Shown here piece after piece: positions 8,394 to 17,104 of a DNA stretch of 30,009 bases. The translations under genes were made by a program, and so were the position numbers. The notes beneath the pieces are model-generated. The model was not told where the DNA came from. It ran no database searches and saw only the letters and a list, made by a program, of their open reading frames with translations. The DNA lies in NCBI GenBank assembly GCA_964473525.1, contig CAYYPK010000064.1, positions 1 to 30,009 on the forward strand, given 5' to 3'. Each line of letters opens with the position of its first letter. Within the stretch, counting starts at the first letter, position 1. This DNA is from GCA-2687025 sp964473525. Lineage in GTDB: Bacteria; Poribacteria; WGA-4E; GCA-2687025.

Positions 8394-9040
8394 CACGGTG
8401 GATCCTCGCGGCGCTGATCCTGGCCGTCGCGGCTTCCGCGCGAGCCGCGGAGCCGTTCGCCATCGGACAGTTGCACTACGACGGCGGAGGCGACTGGTAC
8501 TCCAGCGCCACGTCGATCCGCAACTGGCTCGAGGAGCTTCGGCAACGCGTCGGCCTGACGACCGCGCGTGACGCAACGGTAGTGCGCCCGATCGACGGCG
8601 AGCTCTCCGCCACTCCGTTCGTCTACGCCAACGGGCACGGCAACATGCGCCTCGCCGAAGCCGAGGCCGCGAGTCTCCGGCGGTATCTGCTGGGTGGCGG
8701 GTTCCTGTTCGTCAACGACGACTACGGGCTCGACGACAGCTTCCGGCGCGAGATCGCCAGGGCGCTCCCGGGGGAATCTCTGGATCCCATCCCCGCGTCG
8801 CACTTCATCTACCACTGCTTCTACGACCTGGACGGTCTCCCGAAGATACACGAGCACGATGGCGAACCAGCGCAGGGCTACGGTATCTTCCTAAACGGAC
8901 GGCTGGCCGTGTTCTACGCGTACAGTTCGGACATCGGCGATGGCCTGGAGGACGGCGACGTGCACGGCGCCCCAGACGAGGCGCGCGAGCAGGCGGCGCG
9001 CATGGCGACGAATATCGTAGTCTACGCCCTGACGCACTGA
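8390..9040 (+). CDS. DUF4159 domain protein, secreted
   Basis: A 216-residue protein starting at TTG 8390, whose four-base overlap with the VWA stop and GAGGAGGGG just upstream support this start. Residues 1-19 form a signal peptide (hydrophobic core ending ASARA before AEP). The rest matches the DUF4159 pattern: GQLHYDGGGDWY at the mature N terminus, YANGHGNMRL, a helix ending RRYLLGGGFLFVNDDYG, and FYAYSSDIGD near the end. DUF4159 is of unknown function, with a flavodoxin/amidotransferase-like fold proposed for relatives. It commonly neighbours VWA and DUF58 genes. It probably works in the periplasm with the flanking VWA and coiled-coil proteins. Confidence 0.85.
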   Translation: MTRWILAALILAVAASARAAEPFAIGQLHYDGGGDWYSSATSIRNWLEELRQRVGLTTARDATVVRPIDGELSATPFVYANGHGNMRLAEAEAASLRRYLLGGGFLFVNDDYGLDDSFRREIARALPGESLDPIPASHFIYHCFYDLDGLPKIHEHDGEPAQGYGIFLNGRLAVFYAYSSDIGDGLEDGDVHGAPDEAREQAARMATNIVVYALTH

Positions 9041-9059
9041 TCCGAGGAGCGGCGAGCCC

Positions 9060-12000
9060 ATGGCAACGCCACGGCGCGTAGGTGACATCGCCGGAGATTT
9101 GCGCCGGCTGCGCGGTCGATGGCGGCTTCTGTGCGTCTCTGGGTTCGTCCTGTGGATGACCGGCCTGGCGTGCCTCGCCTTCTGCGGCGCGCTGATCCTG
9201 GGCCGCGCGCTTCCACCGGCGGTGGGTCCGCTGCTGCTGCTGGGCTGGGTCGGCGCCGTGACGTACGCGGCGAGACGCGTGTGGCCCCGGACCATCGGCT
9301 CCCGCCCCGACCTGGATGACGTGGCAGGCCGCGTCGAGGACGCGCGGCCCGGCGCGCGGCGCGTGCTGTTGGGCGCCCTGCAACTCGGTCGGCGCCGTGA
9401 GGAGCTTGTGGCGGGCGGCTACCACCCTGGCCTGGTGGACCTCGCCGTAGGCCGCGGCGCGGAGGCGACCGCGCTCGACGACTTGGACGTGGCGGTGCGG
9501 CCCGAGCGCGCGTTCGCCGTTCGCGGCGCTGGCGTGGCGCTGTCTGGCGTCGTGGCGCTGTACGCCTGCGGGGCGTTCGGCTTGGCAACAGGCGACGCGC
9601 TACGCGCGTGGGTCACTATCCCAACTGGCGCGCCTCCAGCGGTCGTGACGGGCGTATCTCCCGGCGACACGTCCGTCGTCGTTGGGAAAGGCCTAGAGGT
9701 CTCCGCCACTCTCGATAGGTCGACGAACGCAGGCGTCGCCCTTGAGGCGCGCGACGAGGGCGGTGAGTGGCGGCGGCTGCCGATGCACTCGCCGACCGAG
9801 GCGTACCCCTTGCACTACACGGCTTCCATACGCAGCGTCGTAGGTCCAATGGAGTACCGCGTGGCGGTTGGCGACGCCACTTTCTCCACATACCACGTCC
9901 GCGCGCTCCGACCCCCGGCGGCGGACGACCTGCGCATCTCGCTCGCCTTCCCAGAATACACGAGGCTGCCGGACAAGGAGCTATCGCCAGGCCAGGCTGA
10001 CATCACCGCCGTCGTCGGAACGCGCGTCGCCATCGCCGGCTCGGGCGGGCCACCGCTGCGGTCGGCGGAGCTGGACTTCGTAGAGGGCGCCGATGTGCCG
10101 CTGGACGTGGACGGCCCGACGTTCGACGGCGCGTTCGTGGTCGGGGAGAGCGACCGGTACGCCCTACGGCTCGTAAGCGAGGGAGGCCTCCAGAACGAAG
10201 GCGGGACGCGCCACGTGGTGCACGCCGTTCGCGACGAGGCGCCCGTGGTGACAATCCTCGCGCCTGGGCAGGACACCGCGCTCGACAAGTCCATGGCGCT
10301 GACGGTCACGGCGGAGGCGTCGGACGACTTCGGCGTCACCGATATGCGACTCCACTACGACTACGCGGCCAAGGACGAAAGCGCCGACCTGCCGATCGCG
10401 GCGTACGCACCGGCCCGGCCGACCGCGCGAGCGACCTATGAGTGGGATCTCGGCGGCCTCGGGCTCTTCGCGGGCGACTCCGTCTCCTACTACGTCGCCG
10501 TGACGGATAACGACAGCGTCAGCGGGCCCAACCGGGCCGTGTCGCCGACGTTCACGGTGCGCCTACCGTCGCTTGTCGAGATGTTCCAGCAGGTCGCGGA
10601 CAGCCAGGAATCCCAGGCTGAGACGCTGGGGTCGCTGGCGGACGCGCAGGACGAGGCGAACGACCTCGTGGACGCCGTCATGGACCGGGTGCGCAAGAGT
10701 CACGAGCTCACGGCGAGGGACCGCAAGGATCTCGAACGCGCGGTCGAGATGGAGGAGCGCATCGAGGAACAGCGCGCCGAACTGGCCGCCGAGATGGCGA
10801 AGGCGCTGGAGGACGCGACCAGGAACGAACTGCTCAGCATGGACACGCTGGACAAGATCGCCGAGATGCACCGACTGCTGGACGAGGTGGCGTCCGAGGA
10901 GCTGAAGGCGGCCATGCAGAAGCTCCAGGACGCTCTCGAGCAGGAATCCGTTGACGGCCAGGAACGGGACATGATGGCGGCGGACTTCGACCAGGAGCAG
11001 TTCCGCGAGCGGATCGAGCAGATGGTCAAACTCCTCGAGAAGATGCAGCGGAGCCAGGAGCTGGAGAAGGCGTTCCGGTTGGCGGAGGAGCTCGTCGAGC
11101 AGCAGAAGCAGGTCGTGGAGCAGACGGAGCGGATGAACCGGGAGCTCGGTGACGAGGCGCCCGCTCCCGGATCCGACGCGGCCCGCGACAGCCAGCGGCT
11201 GTCCGAGCGGGAAGACAGGATCGCCGCGCGCACAGAGGAGCTGCGCGAGCAGCTGGACACCGCAGAAGCCGCGCTACGGGAGGACGACTCTCTTCAGCAG
11301 GTCGCCGACGAGGCAGATCGCCTTGCGGGAGAAATGGACGCCCGCGACATCCGGCAACAGCTCCAGGAAGCCGGCAGTCAGTTCGCGCGCTCCAATCCGC
11401 AGGGGGCACAGCAGCCGGCGTCCGAGGCGCTCCGCGAACTACAGTACATGGAGCAACAGCTGAACAACGCGATGGAGTTCATGCAGGGAGCCGGAGGCGA
11501 GGAGCTGCAAGCCGCCCTGACGGACGCCATGCGAGAGATCATGCATCTGTCCCGGACGCACGAACGCCTCGCCGACGACGCCGCGCGACGCCACGCCCCA
11601 GCGCAGGGAACGCCGTCGCTCCAGTTCTCCGACCTGGACGACCTCGCCCTCGGAGAGCGGGTCGTGGCCGACGGCGTCGACGCGGTCGCGGCGAAGCTGC
11701 GGGCGCTGAGTCAGGAGGACGTGCAGATCCCACTAGAGCTCATGTTCCATCTTCGCGACGCGGCCGACGCCGTGCAGCGGAGCTCCGTCGCCTTCGCCGA
11801 GAACGAGCCCGGCCGCGCCGCTCCCATACAGCGCGACGCCCTCGCCAAGCTGAACCGCGTCGCCCTGGAAATGCTCGACGCGCTCAACGCCCTGAACGCC
11901 CAGCAAGGCGGATCCGGCATGCAGAACATGATGGAGCAGATGCAGCAGCTTGCGGAGGGACAGGGCGATCTCAACCAGCAGACACAGTCGCTCGAACAGA

Positions 12001-12473
12001 TGATGCGCGAGCAGGGCAGCGCGCCCGGGATGGAAGAATCGCTACGCCGCATGGCGTTCGAGCAGTCACTCATACGCGAGGCGTTCCAGCGGATTGAGGA
12101 GCGGATGCGGGCCATGGAGCAGGGGCTGGGCGAACTGGGCGGGGTAGAGGGCGATATGGAATCCGTCGAGAGACGCCTCGAGTCCGCCGAGGTCGATCAG
12201 GAGGTGCTGGAGCGGATGCGCCGCATTGAGACGCGCATGCTGGAGAGCGCCAAGGCGCTGCAAAAGCGTCAGACGGGCAAGAGCCGCAAGGCCAGGATCG
12301 CCGACCGCATTTTCGCCGCGCAGGAGGGCGTCGAGCTGCCCGAATGGTCCGCCGCGGAGGAATTCACCGACAAGCTCCTGAGGTCAGCGGACGCCGACGC
12401 GCCGGAGGCGTACCGAGCGCAGGTGCGCGCGTACTTCCGAGCTCTCGCGGACACCGGAGGGGCAGGTGAGTAG
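9060..12473 (+). CDS. DUF4175-like giant membrane-anchored coiled-coil protein
   Basis: A 1137-residue protein. Two transmembrane segments lie at about 22-45 and 50-68 and a third at about 155-175. A beta-rich region of about 180-500 contains Ig-like stretches (DDLRISLAFPEYT, DDFGVTDMRLHYDY). From residue 505 (LVEMFQQVADSQ) to nearly the end it is charged, helical and heptad-like, rich in Glu, Gln, Met and Arg, consistent with a long coiled coil facing the periplasm. This matches the layout of DUF4175-type proteins; no catalytic motif is visible. It starts at ATG 9060, 19 bases after the DUF4159 gene, and overlaps the TPR gene by eight bases. A scaffold or tethering role is an inference from shape and context. 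Confidence 0.8.
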   Translation: MATPRRVGDIAGDLRRLRGRWRLLCVSGFVLWMTGLACLAFCGALILGRALPPAVGPLLLLGWVGAVTYAARRVWPRTIGSRPDLDDVAGRVEDARPGARRVLLGALQLGRRREELVAGGYHPGLVDLAVGRGAEATALDDLDVAVRPERAFAVRGAGVALSGVVALYACGAFGLATGDALRAWVTIPTGAPPAVVTGVSPGDTSVVVGKGLEVSATLDRSTNAGVALEARDEGGEWRRLPMHSPTEAYPLHYTASIRSVVGPMEYRVAVGDATFSTYHVRALRPPAADDLRISLAFPEYTRLPDKELSPGQADITAVVGTRVAIAGSGGPPLRSAELDFVEGADVPLDVDGPTFDGAFVVGESDRYALRLVSEGGLQNEGGTRHVVHAVRDEAPVVTILAPGQDTALDKSMALTVTAEASDDFGVTDMRLHYDYAAKDESADLPIAAYAPARPTARATYEWDLGGLGLFAGDSVSYYVAVTDNDSVSGPNRAVSPTFTVRLPSLVEMFQQVADSQESQAETLGSLADAQDEANDLVDAVMDRVRKSHELTARDRKDLERAVEMEERIEEQRAELAAEMAKALEDATRNELLSMDTLDKIAEMHRLLDEVASEELKAAMQKLQDALEQESVDGQERDMMAADFDQEQFRERIEQMVKLLEKMQRSQELEKAFRLAEELVEQQKQVVEQTERMNRELGDEAPAPGSDAARDSQRLSEREDRIAARTEELREQLDTAEAALREDDSLQQVADEADRLAGEMDARDIRQQLQEAGSQFARSNPQGAQQPASEALRELQYMEQQLNNAMEFMQGAGGEELQAALTDAMREIMHLSRTHERLADDAARRHAPAQGTPSLQFSDLDDLALGERVVADGVDAVAAKLRALSQEDVQIPLELMFHLRDAADAVQRSSVAFAENEPGRAAPIQRDALAKLNRVALEMLDALNALNAQQGGSGMQNMMEQMQQLAEGQGDLNQQTQSLEQMMREQGSAPGMEESLRRMAFEQSLIREAFQRIEERMRAMEQGLGELGGVEGDMESVERRLESAEVDQEVLERMRRIETRMLESAKALQKRQTGKSRKARIADRIFAAQEGVELPEWSAAEEFTDKLLRSADADAPEAYRAQVRAYFRALADTGGAGE

Positions 12474-14721
12474 ATCCCAGCGCGTCCGCGCGGCCCTGTG
12501 CTTCCTGCTCGCGTGCGCGGCTCCGGTGTGGGCGGCCCCCCAGACGGCGGACGAGCGCACGTCCCTCGCGGCCGCCGAGGACGCGTACGCCGACCGTGAG
12601 TGGTCCGCCGCCATCGCGGCCTTCGAGGCGTTCGTCGAGGGCTATCCAGACAGCGCGCAGCTCAACAGAGCCTATCTGCGTCTGGCGCAGGCGCATGGTC
12701 AGGCAGCTCAGGATGAGCTCGCGCGGCAGTATTACTCCAAGCTCATCGCCCTCGGCCCGGATGACTCGTACGCCAACCAGGCAGTAGCGTCCTGGGGGAG
12801 TCTGTACGTCCGGCGGTACCAGTACCGCGAGGCGGCTCAGATGTGCGAGGAGGTGATGCGCATGTACCCCGGCACGCGCGCCGGGGAGGTAGCGCACTTC
12901 TACATCGGCAACTACCTGTACGGCGACAAGCGTTACGACGACGCGATCCACGCGTACGTCACCTTCCTGGAGGCTTACCCGAAGTCAGTCTACCAGCGCT
13001 CGGGGCTGCGCCAGCTCGTGGACATCCTGCTGCGTGAGTCCAGGAGCGACCAGGCGGAGGAAGTCCTGCAGAAGTACATCACCGCCTCGCCCGACGACTC
13101 GCTGATACTTGGTCAGTTGGCCGAGGTGTACGCCGGGCAGGAGCGGTTCGAGGACGCGGTGCGCATGTTGGAGCAGGCGCTGGAGCGCAAGCCTGGCGAC
13201 GTGCAACTGCTCCAGAGCCTTGGTACTGCCTACATCGAGAGCGGCGAACGCTCCAAAGCGCGAGATGCCTGGTTGCGTGTGGTCGAGGTCGACAAGCCCA
13301 CGTATTCGACGCACCAACGCGTCGCGCATCTCCTCAAACAGCATGGCTTCTACGACGAGGCCGCGACGCACTACACCGTCGCCATCGATCTACAGCCGCG
13401 CGTCGCGTACCTCTACACGCAGCTTGCCGACATCCGCAAGATACAGGGCGACACGGCCGGCGCGCTCGCCGTTTCGGTCAAGTCGCTGCTGACACTCGGG
13501 ATGGCGCCTGCGCCGCGCGCGACTGTATTGACAGCGATTGCGGAGCTGTATCCCGCCAGCGACGCCGCCCGCGCGTACGATGACATGGAAGCCGTCATAC
13601 GTCAGGAGGTCGGAGGCGGAGAGATCACCGACCCGGCAGCCCTCCTCACGCTCGCCGAGGCGCGCTTCATGGCGGGGGACTACGAAGGCAGCGTCGCGTG
13701 GTTCGAACGGTTGGCGGCCGCAGCTTCGGACAACGGCGTCGCCATGGCGGAGTACGCGCGCGGTCTCGAGGAGAGGCGCGATGACGCCGCGGCGGAGATC
13801 TTCTACGCCTCCCTGCTGCGAGCGCATCCTCGCGCGCCGGAGACCCCCGCGTGGTGGCAGAGCAGGGGGCAGGCGGCGGAACGCCTGGGCAAGCATGGCG
13901 AAGCCGTCGCGTTCTACCGCTCCGCGATCAAGGCGGATCCCACGCGCGCGCAGGCGCCCACCGCCGACCTCGCGCTCGCGAGGGCGTTGATGCGGGGCAC
14001 ACACGAGCCGGGCGTCGCGCTGGCGCACCTGAGCGCGGTGCGGAAGCATCCGCAGCTGGCCCGCCTGCGGCTAGAACTCGACGTGCTCATCGCCGAGGCG
14101 CACATGCTCATGGGGTCGCACGACCAGGCCGAGGCGGTGCTCACCCGTGGGTCGTGGGGCCGAGGCGACACGGCGGCGCGCGCGAAGTACGTCCTCGGCG
14201 AGCTGTATCTCGCGCAAGGGCGTTACGAACAGGCGACCGATGAGTACATGCTCGTGGCGCGCACGTACGGGTCGTCGGGTTGGGCGAACGACGCCATCGA
14301 CCGGATGACGCTCATTCAGGCGAACACTGGGTACGGATCCGCGCTCGACGCGTACGTAGCCGCCCTGTCACTTCGCGCCACGGGCGACGCGCAAGCTGCC
14401 ATCCGCGAGTGCCGGGCCGTCGTCGACGCGGCGCCGTCGGCTCCGGTCGCGCAAGACGCGCTCATGCTGCTCGCCGAGGTCGCGGCGGAAACAGGCGACG
14501 TCAGCGCGGCAGAGGCGTCCTACGACACTCTGTCGCGCGCTGAGGGCCACCTCGCCGACCGGGCGCTACTCGAGCTGGGGCGCTTGCGGGCGGCGCGGCC
14601 GGACTCCGGGAGCGCGAGGGCCGCATATGAGCAGTTGCTACTGCGCTCGCCGGCCGGCGCGTTCGCTGTCACGGCGCGCGCAGAATTGCGCGCCCTCCAG
14701 GACCAGCCCCTCGCGCCGTAG
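12466..14721 (+). CDS. Secreted tetratricopeptide-repeat protein
   Basis: A 751-residue protein built almost wholly of TPR-like helical pairs, such as AAIAAFEAFVEGYPDSAQ, DDAIHAYVTFLEAYPKS and EDAVRMLEQALERKPGD. TPR arrays bind partner proteins. The N terminus is a signal peptide of about 23 residues (cleavage after PVWA); the LLAC at 14-17 is an imperfect lipobox, so a lipoprotein is possible. It starts at GTG 12466 with GGAGGGG upstream and overlaps the coiled-coil gene by eight bases, so coupled translation is likely. It is the last gene of the module: the next promoter candidate begins six bases past its stop. Probable role: periplasmic adaptor for the VWA/DUF4159/coiled-coil proteins. 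Confidence 0.85.
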   Translation: MSRSQRVRAALCFLLACAAPVWAAPQTADERTSLAAAEDAYADREWSAAIAAFEAFVEGYPDSAQLNRAYLRLAQAHGQAAQDELARQYYSKLIALGPDDSYANQAVASWGSLYVRRYQYREAAQMCEEVMRMYPGTRAGEVAHFYIGNYLYGDKRYDDAIHAYVTFLEAYPKSVYQRSGLRQLVDILLRESRSDQAEEVLQKYITASPDDSLILGQLAEVYAGQERFEDAVRMLEQALERKPGDVQLLQSLGTAYIESGERSKARDAWLRVVEVDKPTYSTHQRVAHLLKQHGFYDEAATHYTVAIDLQPRVAYLYTQLADIRKIQGDTAGALAVSVKSLLTLGMAPAPRATVLTAIAELYPASDAARAYDDMEAVIRQEVGGGEITDPAALLTLAEARFMAGDYEGSVAWFERLAAAASDNGVAMAEYARGLEERRDDAAAEIFYASLLRAHPRAPETPAWWQSRGQAAERLGKHGEAVAFYRSAIKADPTRAQAPTADLALARALMRGTHEPGVALAHLSAVRKHPQLARLRLELDVLIAEAHMLMGSHDQAEAVLTRGSWGRGDTAARAKYVLGELYLAQGRYEQATDEYMLVARTYGSSGWANDAIDRMTLIQANTGYGSALDAYVAALSLRATGDAQAAIRECRAVVDAAPSAPVAQDALMLLAEVAAETGDVSAAEASYDTLSRAEGHLADRALLELGRLRAARPDSGSARAAYEQLLLRSPAGAFAVTARAELRALQDQPLAP

Positions 14722-14726
14722 TGGCG

Positions 14727-14755
14727 TTGACGCGCTCGCCCGCGCCGCACATACT
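14727..14755 (+). promoter_or_regulatory. Sigma70-like promoter candidate for the transporter-egtD unit
   Basis: TTGACG at 14727-14732, a 17-base spacer, then CATACT at 14750-14755. It sits between the TPR stop (14721) and the ATPase start (14807), with a predicted transcription start near 14762 and a leader of about 45 bases. Confidence 0.5.
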
Positions 14756-14806
14756 GTGCCTAGTGGGTCTAGACGTCCGTCCCTCGTCCCTACCGCATCG
14801 GTGACT

Positions 14807-15577
14807 ATGTCCCAGACTGGCGCATCATCGCTCGCGTTCGAGATCGCGGGTGTAAGCAAGGCGTTCGGCGGCGTCCCCGCCTTGGCCGACGTAAACCTCG
14901 CCGTGGGCGGTGGATCCACAACGGTGCTGATTGGGCCGAGCGGGTGCGGCAAGTCCACGCTGCTGAGGCTGATGGTCGGGCTTCTTGCGGCTGATACCGG
15001 GCAGGTGCGTTTCGACGGGTCTCCGATCGCGTCGACCGACGTCGAGGCCCTGCGCCAGCGGATGGGCTACGTCATCCAGGACGGTGGCCTGTTTCCCCAC
15101 CTCACCGCCCGACGCAACGCTTCGCTCATGGCGACGCATCTGGGATGGTCACGCGCGGACACGGACGCACGGATCGCTGACCTTGGCGCGCTGACACAGT
15201 TCCCGGAGGACGGGCTCGATCGGTACCCGGCGCAGCTCAGTGGTGGCCAGCGCCAGCGCGTCAGCCTGATGCGCGCGCTCATGCTGGACCCAGACGTATT
15301 GCTGATGGACGAGCCGCTGGGCGCCCTCGACCCCATGATCCGGGCCGACCTGCAGCAGCAACTGCGCGACATCTTTGCGAGCCTGGGCAAGACCGTCGTG
15401 ATGGTCACCCATGACCTGGCGGAGGCGCGCTACTTCGGCGACACCATCGTCCTGCTCCGAGATGGGCGGATCGTGCAGCAAGGGACGTTTCAGTCGCTCG
15501 TAGACGAGCCCGCCGAGGAGTTCGTGCGTGAATTCGTAAGGGCGCAGCAGATGGGTCGCGAGGAGGCAGACGCATGA
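14807..15577 (+). CDS. ABC transporter ATPase, quaternary-amine (OpuCA/EgtV) type
   Basis: A 256-residue nucleotide-binding subunit that would power the permease encoded next. Motifs: Walker A GPSGCGKST at 43-51, Q-loop in YVIQDGGLFPH, signature LSGGQ at 144-148, Walker B LLMDEP with D168/E169, and the H-loop in VMVTHDLAEA. QDGGLFPHLT and the overall sequence are typical of glycine betaine/osmoprotectant (Opu/Pro) ATPases. It ends soon after the ATPase core and lacks the C-terminal CBS pair that senses ionic strength in OpuCA, arguing against simple osmotic control. The ATG at 14807 is chosen; an in-frame GTG at 14801 is also possible, and neither has a strong ribosome binding site. Its stop overlaps the next start (ATGA). 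Confidence 0.92.
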   Translation: MSQTGASSLAFEIAGVSKAFGGVPALADVNLAVGGGSTTVLIGPSGCGKSTLLRLMVGLLAADTGQVRFDGSPIASTDVEALRQRMGYVIQDGGLFPHLTARRNASLMATHLGWSRADTDARIADLGALTQFPEDGLDRYPAQLSGGQRQRVSLMRALMLDPDVLLMDEPLGALDPMIRADLQQQLRDIFASLGKTVVMVTHDLAEARYFGDTIVLLRDGRIVQQGTFQSLVDEPAEEFVREFVRAQQMGREEADA

Positions 15578-17082
15578 ACCTCGCACCGCGTCGGCTGGCA
15601 GTGGTCGCGGTGGCCCTCATCGCCGCGCTCGGGAGCGCATCGGCGCAGACCAAGGTCACGACCGGCTCGAAGGCGTTCACTGAGAACGTGATCCTCGGTG
15701 AGGTCCTGGCGCGTCTTGCCGTCGATGCCGGAGCCGAAGCGGAGCACACGGATCAACTCGGTGGCACACGCATCCTGTGGAACGCCCTGGAACGAGGCGA
15801 CATCGACGCCTACGTCGAATACACGGGCACTCTGAGCCAGGAGATCCTCGCCGGTTCCGGGGCGAAGACCGACGACGAGATACGCGCCGCCCTGGCGGCC
15901 CAGGGCATCGTCATGATGCAGCCTCTGGGCTTCAACAACACGTACGCGCTCGGAATGCGCGAGGAGCTCGCCGCCGAGATGGGCATCGCCGCCATCTCCG
16001 ACCTGCGGGACCATCCAGACCTCGCCTTCGGCTTCACGAACGAGTTCATGGATCGCGAGGACGGCTGGCCGGCGCTCCGAGCCCACTACGACCTGCCTCA
16101 GCGCGACGTGAAGGGCCTCGATCACGACCTGGCCTACCGTGGGCTGGAGCAGGGCGACATCGCGCTCACCGACCTGTATTCGACCGACGCGGAGATACGC
16201 TACTACGGCTTGCGGGTGCTGCGCGACGACCTGTCTCTGTTCCCACCGTACCAAGCGGTTGTCGTGCACCGCGCGGATCTGGCGACGCGCGCGCCGGATG
16301 TCGTGGCGGCGTTCCGCCGGCTCGAGGGGCGCGTGCCGGAGGCCGAGATGATCGGCATGAACGCCCGCGCCAAGCTCGCGCGGATACCGGCTCCGCGGGT
16401 GGCCGCCGACTTCCTGACGACCGCGTTCGCCGTGGAGAGCGAAGTCGTGACGGACACGTGGGTGCAACGGCTGGGACGCAACACGATGGCGCATCTGCTA
16501 CTGGTGGTCGTGGCGCTGGCGGCGGGGATCGTGATCGCGGTGCCCACGGGCATCCTCGCCTCCCGTCAGGCGGCAGTGGCTCAGCTCGCCCTCGGTCTCT
16601 CGGGCATCCTACAGACGGTGCCGGCGCTGGCTCTGCTGGTCCTGATGATCCCGCTGGTTGGCCTCAGCGCGCCACCGGCAATCCTCGCGCTCTTCCTCTA
16701 CAGCCTCCTGCCCATGGTCCGCAACACGTACGACGGCCTGCGGTCCATACCGGCGTCGACGACCGAGTCGGCGACGGCGCTCGGTCTGTCGTCCGGCGCG
16801 CGACTGCGTCTCGTCGAGCTGCCACTTGCCATGCCGTCCATCCTGGCCGGGATCAAGATCGCGACGGTGCAGATGGTGGGGTTCGCGACCCTGGGAGCCT
16901 TGGTCGGCGCGGGCGGTTACGGACAGCCGATACTGACGGGTATCCGTCTCGACGACGTAGGGCTCATACTTGAGGGGGCGCTACCGGCAGCCGGTCTCGC
17001 CCTCCTGACACAGGGCGGCTTCGAGTTGGTGGAACGCGCGGTCGTGTCGAAGGGGCTTCGGTTGAGGCCCGAGACTGCGTAG
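15574..17082 (+). CDS. Fused substrate-binding/permease protein of an Opu/EgtU-like ABC transporter
   Basis: A 502-residue fusion. Order: signal peptide or anchor (about 1-24, ending GSASAQ); an OpuC/ProX-type binding domain of about 25-290 with GSKAFTEN, Y80 and EYTGT at 82-86, FNNTYAL at 120-126 and DLYSTDAEI from 200; then a permease domain of about 303-495 with several transmembrane helices and the EAA-like coupling loop around E398 (ESATALGL). The family imports trimethylammonium solutes such as betaines, choline, carnitine and, for EgtU, ergothioneine. In Lactococcus OpuA and pneumococcal EgtU the binding domain follows the permease; here it comes first. egtD lies 22 bases downstream, which suggests hercynine, ergothioneine or another histidine betaine as substrate. 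The specific substrate is inferred. Confidence 0.9.
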   Translation: MNLAPRRLAVVAVALIAALGSASAQTKVTTGSKAFTENVILGEVLARLAVDAGAEAEHTDQLGGTRILWNALERGDIDAYVEYTGTLSQEILAGSGAKTDDEIRAALAAQGIVMMQPLGFNNTYALGMREELAAEMGIAAISDLRDHPDLAFGFTNEFMDREDGWPALRAHYDLPQRDVKGLDHDLAYRGLEQGDIALTDLYSTDAEIRYYGLRVLRDDLSLFPPYQAVVVHRADLATRAPDVVAAFRRLEGRVPEAEMIGMNARAKLARIPAPRVAADFLTTAFAVESEVVTDTWVQRLGRNTMAHLLLVVVALAAGIVIAVPTGILASRQAAVAQLALGLSGILQTVPALALLVLMIPLVGLSAPPAILALFLYSLLPMVRNTYDGLRSIPASTTESATALGLSSGARLRLVELPLAMPSILAGIKIATVQMVGFATLGALVGAGGYGQPILTGIRLDDVGLILEGALPAAGLALLTQGGFELVERAVVSKGLRLRPETA

Positions 17083-17104
17083 GTACCTGGCGGCGGGAGG
17101 ATCA

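Noticed and set aside
7694..8857. 387-residue open frame on the minus strand
   Set aside because: Antisense to the VWA and DUF4159 genes, whose motifs are clear; composition is that of a mirrored frame.
15490..16973. Long open frames opposite and in another + frame of the permease fusion
   Set aside because: The fusion has intact Opu motifs throughout; the alternatives are Arg/Gly-rich and patternless.
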